DNA of 64,000 nt from JAGGAG01 sp964638035 (GCA_964638035.1 CAZWXD010000012.1:31297-95296); one strand, 5' to 3'; positions 8,204 through 17,644 are shown, counted from the stretch's first letter. Numbers and translations: made by a program. Notes: generated by a model not told the origin, from the sequence alone.

Positions 8204-9379
8204 ATGGCATCGCATCGCTACATCCTCACCTGCCGGAAGGGCCACCGCGTGGCGGTGGACCCCGCCCGCTTCTGGTCGCGCGCCCGCTGCCCCACCTGCA
8301 AGGCGCCGGTCGATGGCCGGTGGCTGGCGCGCGCCTGGCTCTGGCTCCGGGGACAGGCGCCGCGGTCCCGCCTCCGCATGGGCCAGGTGGTGCTGGCACC
8401 GCTCGACGGGCTCGCCTGGTTGCTGGTGGTGTTCGCCGCCGGCCTGGCACTGCTCTATCGTTCGGCAGGCGACACCACCTGGTGGGGCACGGCACTCATC
8501 TTCTCGGGCCGGTGGCCCTGGCTGCTCCTGCCGCTGGTCCTGCTGCCGGTGGCCCTGGCCTGGCGGCGCTCGATGCTGCTGCCCCTTGGCGTTGCCACGC
8601 TGCTCATCCTGGGCCCTGTCATGGGCGGCGCGGTGAGCCTGCGGCCCCTGGTGGCGCGACCGGAGGCCACGCCATGGCTTCGCGTGCTCACCTTCAACGT
8701 GGAGGGCGGCGACGTGGTGGCGTTCAACCTGGACGCCTTGCTGCGCGATGCAGGGCCCGACATCGCCGGCTTCCAGGAGTGCCAGTCGAGCATCCGGGCC
8801 GAGCTGGTGAAGCTCCGTGAGTGGACGGTGATCGACACCACGGGACCTGCACTCTGCCTCCTGAGCCGCTTTCCGCTCGACACCGCGGTGCGCGTCATGC
8901 CGGCGGAGGTGTTTCGCGACGCGGGTGGCGCCGCCTCCGCGGCACGGTACCGCATCCGGACACCGGGTGGCCTCCTCACCGTGTTCAACGTGCACCTCGA
9001 GACGCCGCGGCACGGCGTGCAGTACCTGCTGAGCGACCCGGCCCGCGCCCCGCGGGAGATCGAGGCCAACACCCTCCTCCGCCAGACCGAGTCACGCGTG
9101 GTCCGGCGCTGGGTGGATTCCACCACCGGGCCACGCCTGGTGCTGGGCGACTTCAACCTCCCGGTCGAGAGCGCCATCTTCCGCGCCTCCTGGGGCGACC
9201 TCGAGGATGCGTGGGAGGGCGGGGGGAACGGCTTCGGCTTCAGCAAGAACAACGGGTGGATCCGGGTCCGCATCGACCACATCCTGGCCACGCCTGACCT
9301 GACCGTGGTGAAGGCGCGGGTACTCCCGGCGTTCGGGTCGGACCACCAGCCGGTGCTGGGGGTGTATCGCTGGCGCTGA
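8204..9379 (+). CDS. Membrane-anchored endonuclease/exonuclease/phosphatase-family protein with zinc ribbon
   Basis: 391 aa from ATG 8204. The N-terminus is a small cytoplasmic zinc-ribbon-like knuckle (C10, H14, C29, C32), then three hydrophobic helices (about 60-80, 101-117, 124-143), then an EEP catalytic domain from about residue 160. EEP motifs are visible: LTFNVEGGD (Asn), AGFQECQ (Glu), FNVHLETP, VLGDFNLP (Asp-x-Asn) and the closing SDHQPV. The catalytic domain would face the periplasm if all three helices span the membrane. Family members cleave phosphodiesters in nucleic acids or lipids; the zinc ribbon fusion is unusual. It stands alone between the SDR and the EF-G-like gene. Confidence 0.85.
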   Translation: MASHRYILTCRKGHRVAVDPARFWSRARCPTCKAPVDGRWLARAWLWLRGQAPRSRLRMGQVVLAPLDGLAWLLVVFAAGLALLYRSAGDTTWWGTALIFSGRWPWLLLPLVLLPVALAWRRSMLLPLGVATLLILGPVMGGAVSLRPLVARPEATPWLRVLTFNVEGGDVVAFNLDALLRDAGPDIAGFQECQSSIRAELVKLREWTVIDTTGPALCLLSRFPLDTAVRVMPAEVFRDAGGAASAARYRIRTPGGLLTVFNVHLETPRHGVQYLLSDPARAPREIEANTLLRQTESRVVRRWVDSTTGPRLVLGDFNLPVESAIFRASWGDLEDAWEGGGNGFGFSKNNGWIRVRIDHILATPDLTVVKARVLPAFGSDHQPVLGVYRWR

Positions 9380-9482
9380 GCCGCCATGGACGCCTGCGTG
9401 CCACCTCGCCGTTCGTCCCGATTTGACAGCACCGCCCATCACCTGCATGCTACCGGGGAACCCTTCCGAGGAGGTGGTGGCC

Positions 9483-11567
9483 ATGAAGGTCTATGGCCCA
9501 CAGGCCATCAGGAACGTGGCCGTCGTCGGGCACGGCGGCAGCGGGAAGACCAGCCTGGTGGACGCGCTCGCCTTCGTGTCCGGCACCAGCCGGCGCCATG
9601 GGCGCATCAAGGACGGCAGCACCCTCACTGACACATCCCCCGACGAGATCGAACGACAGCACTCCATCAGCCTCGCATGCGCCTGTGCGGAATGGCTCGA
9701 CACGAAGGTCAACCTGCTCGACACCCCGGGTTACCTGGAGTACCTGGGCGACGTGGTCGCAGCCCTCAGCGTGGCCGACTCGGCGCTGGTGGTGCTGAGT
9801 GCGACAGCAGGCGTGGAGGTGGGAACCGAGAAGGCCTGGGAGCTCTGCGACCACTTCCACCTGCCGCGCCTGCTGGTGGTGTCGGCCATGGACAAGGACA
9901 ATGCGAACTTCGCCCGGGTGTACGAGGACGTGCGCGCCCACCTCACCCCGCGGGTGGTGCCGGTGGAGGTGCCGGTGGGCGATGGCCGGGGGTTCCACGG
10001 GATCGTGAACCTGTTCTCGGGGCACTGCCACGAGTACAAGCCGGGCACGAAGGGTGAGTACGACGTGGTGAAGGTGCCGGCCGGGCTCGAGGCCGAGGTG
10101 AAGGGCTACAGCGACCAGCTCCTGGAGGCCGTTGCCGCGACCGACGATGGCCTCATCGAGCGGTACCTCGGAGGCGAGGAGATCCCGCGGGCCGAGTTCA
10201 CCAGGGCCATGAAGGCCGCGGTGGTGAGCGGGGCCGTGGTGCCGCTCTTCTGCTGCAGCTCCGACCTCACGTTCGGCACGCGCACCCTGTTGAAGGAGAT
10301 CGTGGAGCTGCTTCCGGCGGCCAGCGAGGCCCCGGTGCCGGCGGTCGAGGCGGATGACGGCGGTGCCGGGCGGCCCGGGGCGGCCATCCCGCTCCTTGGG
10401 CGGGTGTTCAAGACTGTTTCGGAGCCCCACGTGGGTGATGTCACGTACTTCCGGCTCTACCGGGGCACCATCAGGAATGGCGAGGAGGTCTGGAACGCGG
10501 AGCACCAGGTGGGCGAGAAGGTCAACCACCTGTCGGTGCCCCTCGGCAAGGACCGGCTCGAGGTGGATCGCATCGAGGCCGGCGACATCGGGTGCGTTGC
10601 CAAGCTGCGCGACACCCACACCGGCGACACCTTCTGTGCTCGCAGCATGCCGGTGCACCTGCCGCCCCTCGAGTTCCCGGCGGCCGTGGCCACGGCGGCG
10701 CTGGTGTCGAAGCGCGGCGAGGAGGACAAGCTCGCCGCGGCCCTGCACCGGCTGCACGAGGAAGACCCGAGCTTCCACTTCGAGTACAGCTCGGAGCTGG
10801 GCCAGACGCTCATCCACGGCCTGGGCGAGCGTCACTTCGAGACCATCCTGGGGCGGATCGGCAAGCGCTATGGCGTGCATGCCGAGCTTGCGCGTCCGCA
10901 CGTGGCCTACCGCGAAACGTTCCGTGGGAAGGGCGAGGGCCAGGGCAAGCACAAGAAGCAGACCGGGGGGCGCGGCCAGTTTGGCGACTGCTGGATCCGC
11001 ATCCGGCCACTCAAGCGGGGCGAGGGGTACCGCTTCGTGGATGCCATCGTGGGCGGCGTCATTCCGGGCAAGTACATCCCGGCGGTGGACCGGGGCGTGC
11101 AGGAATCAGCCGCGCGCGGCGTGATCGCAGGCTATCCGGTGGTGGACTTCGAGGTGGAGTGCTTCGATGGGGGCTACCACGACGTGGACTCGAACGAGAT
11201 GTCGTTCAAGATGGCCGGGATCCTGGCCTTCCGGAACGTGGCGCCGCAGTGCCGTCCCGTGCTGCTCGAGCCGCTCCTCGAGGTGGAGACCTGGACGCCG
11301 GAGGAAACCCTGGGCGACGTGATGGGCGACCTGAGCGCGCGCCGGGGCCAGATCCTCGGCACTGACCGCGAGGGCCGGCTCACGCGCGTGCGCGCGATCG
11401 TGCCCGAGGCCGAGATGTACCGGTACTCAACCGCATTGCACTCGATCACCCACGGACGGGGCACCCACCAGGAGAAGCACCACGGGTACGCCGAGGTTCC
11501 GGCCGAGGTGACGGCGAAGGTGGCGGCGGAGTCGCGGGAGCGGACGGAGGAACTTGCACATGCGTGA
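9483..11567 (+). CDS. Elongation factor G-like GTPase (EF-G paralogue)
   Basis: 694 aa from ATG 9483, preceded by GAGGAGG at about 9468-9474. Domain order is that of EF-G: GTPase domain with P-loop GHGGSGKT, effector region with the ERQHSISLACA switch, DTPGYLEY (G3), then domains II-V ending in the GRGTHQEKHHGYAEVP segment. The G4 guanine-specificity motif, normally NKxD, reads SAMD (in VVSAMDKDNANF). Together with divergence from canonical FusA, this places it in the EF-G2/FusA2-like paralogues, whose role in translation is poorly defined. No str operon genes (rpsL, rpsG, tuf) are nearby, consistent with a paralogue. It ends 5 bp before an array of 8-bp repeats. Confidence 0.88.
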   Translation: MKVYGPQAIRNVAVVGHGGSGKTSLVDALAFVSGTSRRHGRIKDGSTLTDTSPDEIERQHSISLACACAEWLDTKVNLLDTPGYLEYLGDVVAALSVADSALVVLSATAGVEVGTEKAWELCDHFHLPRLLVVSAMDKDNANFARVYEDVRAHLTPRVVPVEVPVGDGRGFHGIVNLFSGHCHEYKPGTKGEYDVVKVPAGLEAEVKGYSDQLLEAVAATDDGLIERYLGGEEIPRAEFTRAMKAAVVSGAVVPLFCCSSDLTFGTRTLLKEIVELLPAASEAPVPAVEADDGGAGRPGAAIPLLGRVFKTVSEPHVGDVTYFRLYRGTIRNGEEVWNAEHQVGEKVNHLSVPLGKDRLEVDRIEAGDIGCVAKLRDTHTGDTFCARSMPVHLPPLEFPAAVATAALVSKRGEEDKLAAALHRLHEEDPSFHFEYSSELGQTLIHGLGERHFETILGRIGKRYGVHAELARPHVAYRETFRGKGEGQGKHKKQTGGRGQFGDCWIRIRPLKRGEGYRFVDAIVGGVIPGKYIPAVDRGVQESAARGVIAGYPVVDFEVECFDGGYHDVDSNEMSFKMAGILAFRNVAPQCRPVLLEPLLEVETWTPEETLGDVMGDLSARRGQILGTDREGRLTRVRAIVPEAEMYRYSTALHSITHGRGTHQEKHHGYAEVPAEVTAKVAAESRERTEELAHA

Positions 11568-11572
11568 CGCTC

Positions 11573-11620
11573 CCTCACGTCCTGACGCCCTGACGTCCTG
11601 ACGTCCTGACGTCAGGACGC
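11573..11620. repeat. 8-bp repeat array (CCTGACGT type), site 1
   Basis: Five tandem copies of CCTGACGY (first degenerate) fill 11573-11612 and are followed by an inverted CAGGACGC, so that CCTGACGTCAGG at 11605-11616 is a perfect palindrome. The array lies exactly between the convergent EF-G-like and PLP decarboxylase genes, and the stop codon of the latter (11612-11614, minus strand) is inside it. The same unit recurs at 28087-28224 and 35510-35604. Confidence 0.9.
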
Positions 11621-13528
11621 CGCGCGTCGCAGCGCCGCGACGAAGCCGGTCACATGGTCGGGCCCGGCGGTGTCACCCAGGAGGAAGGGGTCCATGACGG
11701 TGGCCCGCAGCACGGTGAGGCCCGCAGGCTCGGCCTTCCAGGTGGGCAGGGGCACGCCGAGCCGCGCCAGGATCGGGGGCACCGCGCCGTCGTACTGCGG
11801 ACTCTGCAGGCGGGTCCGGGTGATGAGGTACTCGGGCTCCCGTTCCCCGTGACCGAGGCTCATGCGACCGAAGATGTGGTCGTTGAGGCGGTTGAGGTCG
11901 GCCAGGGTGGGGCACGACGGATGGTGCACGACGAAGCACACGATGTTCAGGTCGGGCTCCGGGAAGAGGACCACCCGGAGCCCGTCCTCGTGCAGGGCCT
12001 CCAGCGCATGGTAGAGCCGCAGGGCGCCGAGCGCCGTGCGCTCGATGAGGTAGCCATACCCCCGTTCATCGAGCGGGAGCACATGGTGTCCCAGCCACAC
12101 CGCTGCCGCTGCGGCACCAGGCTTCGACCCCTCGAGGATGAAGCGGCCCAGGTACTCCTCGGCATCAGCCGCTGCCGCGGGTTCGAGGTAGGGGGGGTGC
12201 ACCGCCACCAGGCTGCGTGCGCGCCGGTCACGCACCAGGATCGCCCCGGCAGGATACGGCACGTAGCCCAGCTTGTGCGGGTCGATGGCGACGGAGTCCA
12301 TCTCGCCGAGGGCCGCGAACGACGCCTCCAGCGCGTCCGATGGCCAGGGACTCCCGTTGCCCCGCCGGATCACCGCCGCCGTGCGGCCCGAACTGTCGGC
12401 GCTGCGGAACACGGATGCCGCATAGCCTCCGTAGCAGGCATCGGCGTGGATGTGGAAGGTGATGTCGAGCTCCTGCTCGGCGCGGCGTCGCACCGCGGCG
12501 ATGAGGTCGAGGCGGTCAACCGCGCTCTCCTCGGTGGTGCCGCAGACTCCCACGCAGGCAAGGATCGGGACCCGGCGTGCGTGATGGTCGCGAATGGACT
12601 CCCAGAGTGCATCCGGGTCCATGCGGCAGGTGGTATCGACCGGCAACAGGACCAGCTGGCGCGACCCGATGCCCAGGGCGCGCACCACCTTCTCCCAGCT
12701 GTAGTGCGCCGTGGCGGGGACGAGCACGACGCTTTCGCCCAGGGGATCACCGAAGGAGCGCTGGAGCAGCCGGGTGTACTCCTGGTAGCCGGTGTGGGCG
12801 AGGGAGAACCGGTCGAGCGCCGCGGTCGCGGCCAGGGGGGTGGCGCCAGCCGATACGAGGGCATCGAGGACTGCCTGTCGCAGGTCGAGGACGGCGGAAC
12901 CTCGAAGGTTGAGCAGCTGGTAGAGTGGCAGTTCGGTGAGCCTGGCGCGTCGGCCCGAGGGCAGTTCGGCCATCGGCGCGATGCCGGCCTCGCGTGCGGC
13001 CAGGGCCAGGGCCACCGGATAGTAGAAGACGCTCCGGGCAATCCAGAGCGCCTCGAAGTTGGCGATGGTACCGCCCGAGGTGAGGTGCCCCCAGGTCGTG
13101 CCCGCCGCATACCCGACCATGGCCGCAAGCTGCTCGGCCACCTCGAGTTCGAGGCGGGTGGTGACCGGGGCCACCTCGGTCGTGACGTTGTTGGGGTTGT
13201 AGAGCATCGCGGCGAAGTAGCCCACCTGGGCCGCGATGGTGGGCTCGGGCACCATGTGCCCCTTGTAGCGCCCACTGAAGAAGGGCACGTCGCGCTTCAG
13301 GGCGGCGAGCAGGCTCATCAACTCCTGCGTGAGCCGGGCCACCGCATCCTCATAGCCCGGGGCGCGCTTCTCCTGCTCCCGGATCACGATGCCGTCCTCG
13401 GGGCGGTAGTTGCGCCGCCAGAAGACGTGGTCGCGGAGCGCCTCGGTGACGAGGCGCTCCATCAGGTCGGCGTTCTCGGCGGAGGGGCCGAGGAACTGCG
13501 CGCGCAGGGACTCGATTGATGCAGGCAT
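11612..13528 (-). CDS. Group II pyridoxal-5'-phosphate decarboxylase, tyrosine-decarboxylase-like
   Basis: 638 aa from ATG 13528 (MPASIESLRAQFLGPSAEN). PLP-site motifs: TSGGTIANFEALW near the cofactor phosphate, HIHADACYGG with the Asp that bonds the pyridine nitrogen, and SVAIDPHKLGY with the Schiff-base Lys at about 419. The length and the IDPHKLGYVPYPAGAI block fit the long (about 620 aa) tyrosine/aromatic or glutamate-type decarboxylases. The substrate is not determined by visible residues. The frame upstream of 13528 runs through two other genes and is not coding. A LysM/lipoprotein pair lies upstream on the same strand, and its stop is supplied by the repeat array. Confidence 0.88.
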   Translation of the reverse strand: MPASIESLRAQFLGPSAENADLMERLVTEALRDHVFWRRNYRPEDGIVIREQEKRAPGYEDAVARLTQELMSLLAALKRDVPFFSGRYKGHMVPEPTIAAQVGYFAAMLYNPNNVTTEVAPVTTRLELEVAEQLAAMVGYAAGTTWGHLTSGGTIANFEALWIARSVFYYPVALALAAREAGIAPMAELPSGRRARLTELPLYQLLNLRGSAVLDLRQAVLDALVSAGATPLAATAALDRFSLAHTGYQEYTRLLQRSFGDPLGESVVLVPATAHYSWEKVVRALGIGSRQLVLLPVDTTCRMDPDALWESIRDHHARRVPILACVGVCGTTEESAVDRLDLIAAVRRRAEQELDITFHIHADACYGGYAASVFRSADSSGRTAAVIRRGNGSPWPSDALEASFAALGEMDSVAIDPHKLGYVPYPAGAILVRDRRARSLVAVHPPYLEPAAAADAEEYLGRFILEGSKPGAAAAAVWLGHHVLPLDERGYGYLIERTALGALRLYHALEALHEDGLRVVLFPEPDLNIVCFVVHHPSCPTLADLNRLNDHIFGRMSLGHGEREPEYLITRTRLQSPQYDGAVPPILARLGVPLPTWKAEPAGLTVLRATVMDPFLLGDTAGPDHVTGFVAALRRAAS

Positions 13529-13575
13529 GGGTTCCCGATCGCCGGATGGCGCGCCGTCCCGCCGTCCCGCCGTCC

Positions 13576-14022
13576 CTACTTGGCCACCTCGAAATCCTGG
13601 CTCGCGATCGGGCTCCCATTGAGGGAGATGTCCACCTTGTACTTCCCGACGGGCCAACCGCTCTTCTTCACGATGAAGAACTTCGTGGTGGCCGGTGCAC
13701 CGGCGACCGCCTGGGCGGTTGAATCCACCGTCTGGCCGGTCTGGAAGGTCCACTTGGCCGTCAGGGTGGAGTTGGCCGTCGTGTTCTCGGTGTACACGGA
13801 CGCGATGATGCTGTCCTTCGTGCCGAAGGTGGTGCGTGCCGCGAGGACACGGCCATCCGGCCCCGAGGTGCTGCCCAATTCCACCCTGGCCGTGGGCGCC
13901 GGGGGCGGCGGGGGCGTGGGGGCGGCAGCAGCCGGCGGGGGCGCGGCTTCCTTTTTCTTGCAGGCGCCAATGAGGGGAACCGCCATCAGGGCCACGGCGA
14001 GCAGGGTACGGTGCGATCGCAT
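13576..14022 (-). CDS. Small proline-rich lipoprotein
   Basis: 148 aa with signal peptide and lipobox (VPLIGAC, Cys at about 21), a KKKE basic patch, an alanine/proline linker, then a beta-rich domain (RVELGSTSGPDG ... KTKFF-like strands ... GKYKVDISLNGSPIASQDFEVAK). The domain resembles carbohydrate-binding or Ig-like modules that bear on outer-membrane assembly, but no family is assignable. It begins 20 bp after the LysM gene with a CGAGGA ribosome site, so the two form an operon. Role unknown. Confidence 0.75.
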   Translation of the reverse strand: MRSHRTLLAVALMAVPLIGACKKKEAAPPPAAAAPTPPPPPAPTARVELGSTSGPDGRVLAARTTFGTKDSIIASVYTENTTANSTLTAKWTFQTGQTVDSTAQAVAGAPATTKFFIVKKSGWPVGKYKVDISLNGSPIASQDFEVAK

Positions 14023-14042
14023 CGGGAATCCTCGCTGTGCGT

Positions 14043-14294
14043 TCACTGGGGTGGAATGACCAGGACCTGGCCGGGGAAGATCCTGTCCGGGTCCTTGAGC
14101 TTGTCGGTGTTGGCCTCGAAGATCTGGCGCCACTTGCCGGCATCGCCGTAGACGCGCTTGGCGATCTTCGAGAGGCTGTCGCCGGAGCGCACCTCGTAGG
14201 TCTTCGGTGCCTCCTGGGACCCTGGGGTGGCAGCCTGGGACGAGCTGCCGCTCTCGACGTCGGAGAAATCGGGGAAGTCCTTGGGGTCTGTCAT
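14043..14294 (-). CDS. LysM-domain protein
   Basis: 82 aa from ATG 14294, with GAGG ahead of it. After an acidic Ser-rich N-terminus (about 35 residues), a single LysM domain runs to the end: KTYEVRSGDSLSKIAKRVYGDAGKWRQIFEANTDKL ... IFPGQVLVIPP in outline. It has no signal peptide, like the YgaU/XkdP group of cytoplasmic or unusually exported LysM proteins. LysM binds peptidoglycan or chitin N-acetylglucosamine. It precedes the lipoprotein gene by 20 bp; the pair probably serves envelope maintenance. Confidence 0.85.
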   Translation of the reverse strand: MTDPKDFPDFSDVESGSSSQAATPGSQEAPKTYEVRSGDSLSKIAKRVYGDAGKWRQIFEANTDKLKDPDRIFPGQVLVIPPQ

Positions 14295-14389
14295 GCCAAC
14301 CTCTGCGAGGTGCGATGGGGACGATGGTACGACGCAACATGTGAGCATACGGTGAGCAGGGGCAGGTCGTCAAATCGGATCCGTGCGGC

Positions 14390-14411
14390 GTGACGGGCGT
14401 CACTGTACATT
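14390..14411 (+). promoter_or_regulatory. Palindrome and -10-like box before the kinase gene
   Basis: GTGACG-GG-CGTCAC (14390-14403) is a 6-bp inverted repeat directly followed by TGTACATT, where TACATT (14406-14411) could be a -10 element, 62 bp upstream of the kinase ATG at 14473. The geometry fits a repressor site next to a promoter. No -35 of good quality was found. Confidence 0.3.
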
Positions 14412-14472
14412 ACTTCCCCTGCAGGAACGGCACGACGGCAGTGTCCGCAGGTCCGCCGCAGCCAGGGGCTGG

Positions 14473-17400
14473 ATGACCGACCCGAACGCACGGCTCAGCG
14501 AAGCACTGGGCGACCGGTACCGGATCCTCGGGGAGGCCGGCGCGGGTGGCATGGCCACGGTCTTCCTGGCCGAAGACGTGAAGCACCGGCGGCGCGTGGC
14601 CGTGAAGGTGCTCCGCCCGGAGCTTGCCGCGTCGCTCGGCGCGCAACGGTTCCTCCGCGAGATCCAGATCGCCGCCGGCCTCCAGCACCCCAACATTGTG
14701 GGCCTCCTCGACTCGGGCGCCTTTGCCAGCACCGCAGGGGGACCGGAAGACAGTCCCTACTACGTCATGCCCTTCGTGGAAGGCGAGTCCCTGCGGCAGC
14801 GCCTGGCCCGGTCGGGCGAGTTGCCCGTGGGCGAGGCAGTGCGGCTGCTCTGCGAGATCACCGATGCGCTGGCGCACGCCCACCGGCGCGGCGTGGTGCA
14901 CCGGGACATGAAGCCCGACAACGTCATGATCGCGGAACGACACGCCCTGGTCACCGACTTTGGCGTCGCCAAGGCCGTCACCGAGGCGCATGGTAGCGAC
15001 CATCAGGCCACGTCGGTGGGGATGGCCCTGGGCACCCCGGCGTACATGTCGCCAGAGCAGGCGGCGGCCGATCCCCACGTGGACCACCGGGCCGACATCT
15101 ACGCCATCGGGGCCATGGCGTACGAACTGCTGGCCGGACGGCCGCCGTTCACCGGCGGGTCACCGCAGCAGGTGCTCATGGCGCAGGTCACCCAGGAGCC
15201 GGAGCCGCTCCTCAACCACCGAGCCAACCTGCCGCCAGGCCTGGCACAGGCGATCATGCGCTGCCTCGCCAAGCGCCCCGCCGATCGCTTCCAGACGGCA
15301 GACGAGCTGCTGGCCGCGCTCGAGCCCCACGCCACCGCCAGCGCCTCTTCCACGCCGGCGTCCACGGCGCCAGTGCGCGCGGTGCCCATGCCCGACAAGT
15401 GGTATGGACATCCCGTGCGGGTGGGAGCGCTCTTTGCCCTGGCGTCCGCCGTGGTGCTGGCCCTGGTCTGGTTCCTCACGAAGGAAGTGGGGCTGCCCAC
15501 CTGGGTGATGCCTGGCGCCGTCGGGTTGCTGGCCATTGGGCTCCCGATCATGCTCGCGACCGGAGTGGTCGAGCGGCGCCGTGCCGTGGCCCAGGCCACG
15601 GGGATGTTCCACGCGAGCGCCGAGACGGGACTGCGCCGCCTCACGTGGAAGCAGTCGGTTCGGGGCGGTGTGCTCGCCTTCAGTGCGCTGGCGGTGGTCG
15701 TCATCGGCTACCTCGTCATGCGCCTTTCCGGCATCGGCCCCGTGGGCACGCTGGTGGCGTCGGGCAAGCTCTCCGCGAGCGACCGGATCGTGGTGGCGGA
15801 CTTCGAGAACCGCACCAGTGACTCCACGCTGGGGACGTCGGTGACCGAGGCGTTCCGCATCGACCTGGCGCAGTCGCCGGTGGTGAAGGTCGTCCCGGCG
15901 GCCAACGTCAATGACGCGCTCGCCCGGATGGGCAAGCCGACGGCCGTGTTCCTGGACGGCGCCACCGCGCGCGAGGTGGCAGTGCGGGAGAACGCGAAGG
16001 CGGTGGTGGTGGGCGAGATCAGCCCGATCGGGAAGGGCATGGTCCTCTCGGCGCGGCTGCTCTCGGCCAGTGACGGCACCGAGCTCGTGGCGCTGCGGGA
16101 GACGGCGGCGGACGAGGGCAAGGTCCTCGAGGCGATCGACCGGCTCTCCAAGGGGATGCGGGAGCGGTTCGGTGAGTCGCTCAAGCGGCTCCGGAACACC
16201 GAGCCGCTGGAGCAGGTGACCACCAGCTCCCTCGAGGCCCTGCGGCTCTACACGCAGGGTGAGCGATCCTTCGAGCGGGGTGACTACGACGACGCCATGG
16301 GCCTGATGCGGCAGGCCATCGCGGCCGACAGCAACTTCGCCATGGCGTGGCGCAAGCTTGCGGTGGCCCTCAACAACACCCGGGCCTCCCAGACCGAGAC
16401 GAATGCGGCGTCCACGCGTGCCTACCAGCTGCGGGACCGGCTCCCGGAGAAGGAGCGGTACCTGGCCGATGCCTTCTACTTCTACACGGCCAACTACCAG
16501 CCCGAGAAGGTGATCTCGGCCTACCGGGCCGTGCTCCAGATTGACCCGGACGACCCGGTGGCCCTCAACAACCTCTCCATCCAGCTGATGCGCGAGGGGA
16601 AGGCCGTAGAGGCCGAACAGCTGGTGCGGCATGCCGTGGATCTCCGGCTCCAGGGCACCACCTTCTACAACAACCTCGCTGCCACCCTGCTGCAGCAGTA
16701 CCGGAACGACGAGGCGCTGGCCATTATCGACACCATGGATGCCAGGCTGCCGGGCACACCCGAGAATGCCGTGCAGCGATCGAGCGTCCTCATCGTGTCC
16801 GGTCGCCTGGATAGCGCCGAGGCCACGCTCCGCTCCGCGCTGCGGGAGAACCTCCCGGTCAGCACCGAGCAGTCGCTGCACGCCATGCTCGGGTCGGTGC
16901 TGACCATGAAGGGGCGGATGCATGAAGCCGAGGCCGAGCGGCAGCGGTGGCGGGCCCTGGTGGACCGGCGGGGGCAGGGGGGCAACGTGCTGGTGGTTGA
17001 TGCCGTTGATGCGATCTCGCGCGTGATGCAGTATGGGGAGGTCGGGCCGGCGCTCAAGGCACTCGATTCGGCATTGGCAGCGCGTCCCCTCTCGGGGATT
17101 CCCGCGAATGACCGGCCCTACCCCACGCTGGCGCTTGCCTACGCCATGCTTGGCCAGCCTGCACGGGCGTCACAGTTGCTGGCGGAGTACACACGCGAAG
17201 TCCCGGCGGAATCGCGCGCCGGCGATGATGGAGTCCCCCTTGCCCGCGGAAACATTGCCCTGGCCGAGGGGAAGCCGCGTGAGGCCCTCGACCAGTTCCG
17301 GGCGTTTGGCGCCGAGGGGGGCTGTGGTGTGTGTGCGAAGTACTTCGAGGCCCGGGCGTGGGAGGCAATGGGCCTGCCTGATTCGGCCGTTGCCGCCTAC

Positions 17401-17640
17401 AGGGCGGTGGCCGTGCCGGGAGGCCCGATCGAACGAGGGCGGGCGGACGGCCCGATGCTCACGCCCTCGCTGGTGCGCCTCGGGGAGCTGCAGGAGGAGC
17501 AGGGCGACAAGGCCGGTGCCATCGAGACGTACACCCGCGTCCTCGCCAACTGGAGTCACGCCGACCCGGCCATGCAGCCGCAGGTCAGGGACGTGAAGCA
17601 GCGCCTGGCGAAGCTCAGCGGCGAACCGGGCCAGCGCTAG
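14473..17640 (+). CDS. Transmembrane Ser/Thr protein kinase with C-terminal TPR region
   Basis: 1055 aa from ATG 14473. Residues about 15-280 are a Hanks-type kinase: Gly-rich loop GEAGAGGMATV, Lys45 in VAVKVL, HRDMKPDN with catalytic Asp145, DFGVAK (metal) and GTPAYMSPEQ (activation segment). Three hydrophobic helices follow at about 315-445, then a SASDRIVVADFENRTSDSTLG domain that resembles periplasmic FlgO/TolB-like sensor domains, then many TPR units (about 590-1050). The kinase domain is cytoplasmic; the TPR part probably senses or scaffolds. A paralogue with the same first 45-residue spacing is at 41709-44621. It overlaps nothing and is followed after 4 bp by the PspB-like gene. Confidence 0.9.
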   Translation: MTDPNARLSEALGDRYRILGEAGAGGMATVFLAEDVKHRRRVAVKVLRPELAASLGAQRFLREIQIAAGLQHPNIVGLLDSGAFASTAGGPEDSPYYVMPFVEGESLRQRLARSGELPVGEAVRLLCEITDALAHAHRRGVVHRDMKPDNVMIAERHALVTDFGVAKAVTEAHGSDHQATSVGMALGTPAYMSPEQAAADPHVDHRADIYAIGAMAYELLAGRPPFTGGSPQQVLMAQVTQEPEPLLNHRANLPPGLAQAIMRCLAKRPADRFQTADELLAALEPHATASASSTPASTAPVRAVPMPDKWYGHPVRVGALFALASAVVLALVWFLTKEVGLPTWVMPGAVGLLAIGLPIMLATGVVERRRAVAQATGMFHASAETGLRRLTWKQSVRGGVLAFSALAVVVIGYLVMRLSGIGPVGTLVASGKLSASDRIVVADFENRTSDSTLGTSVTEAFRIDLAQSPVVKVVPAANVNDALARMGKPTAVFLDGATAREVAVRENAKAVVVGEISPIGKGMVLSARLLSASDGTELVALRETAADEGKVLEAIDRLSKGMRERFGESLKRLRNTEPLEQVTTSSLEALRLYTQGERSFERGDYDDAMGLMRQAIAADSNFAMAWRKLAVALNNTRASQTETNAASTRAYQLRDRLPEKERYLADAFYFYTANYQPEKVISAYRAVLQIDPDDPVALNNLSIQLMREGKAVEAEQLVRHAVDLRLQGTTFYNNLAATLLQQYRNDEALAIIDTMDARLPGTPENAVQRSSVLIVSGRLDSAEATLRSALRENLPVSTEQSLHAMLGSVLTMKGRMHEAEAERQRWRALVDRRGQGGNVLVVDAVDAISRVMQYGEVGPALKALDSALAARPLSGIPANDRPYPTLALAYAMLGQPARASQLLAEYTREVPAESRAGDDGVPLARGNIALAEGKPREALDQFRAFGAEGGCGVCAKYFEARAWEAMGLPDSAVAAYRAVAVPGGPIERGRADGPMLTPSLVRLGELQEEQGDKAGAIETYTRVLANWSHADPAMQPQVRDVKQRLAKLSGEPGQR

Positions 17641-17644
17641 CCAC

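Noticed and set aside
11654..13519. Long plus-strand open frame of 621 codons opposite the PLP decarboxylase
   Set aside because: It has no recognisable domain, and the minus strand carries full PLP-decarboxylase motifs; long antisense frames are expected at this GC content.
13553..13577. Three copies of CCGTCCCG between the decarboxylase and lipoprotein genes
   Set aside because: Different unit, short, GC-simple and partly coding; not the same as the CGTCAGGR repeat.
15160..16923. 587-codon minus-strand frame opposite the 14473 kinase
   Set aside because: His/Arg/Gly-rich antisense shadow of a well-supported kinase gene.
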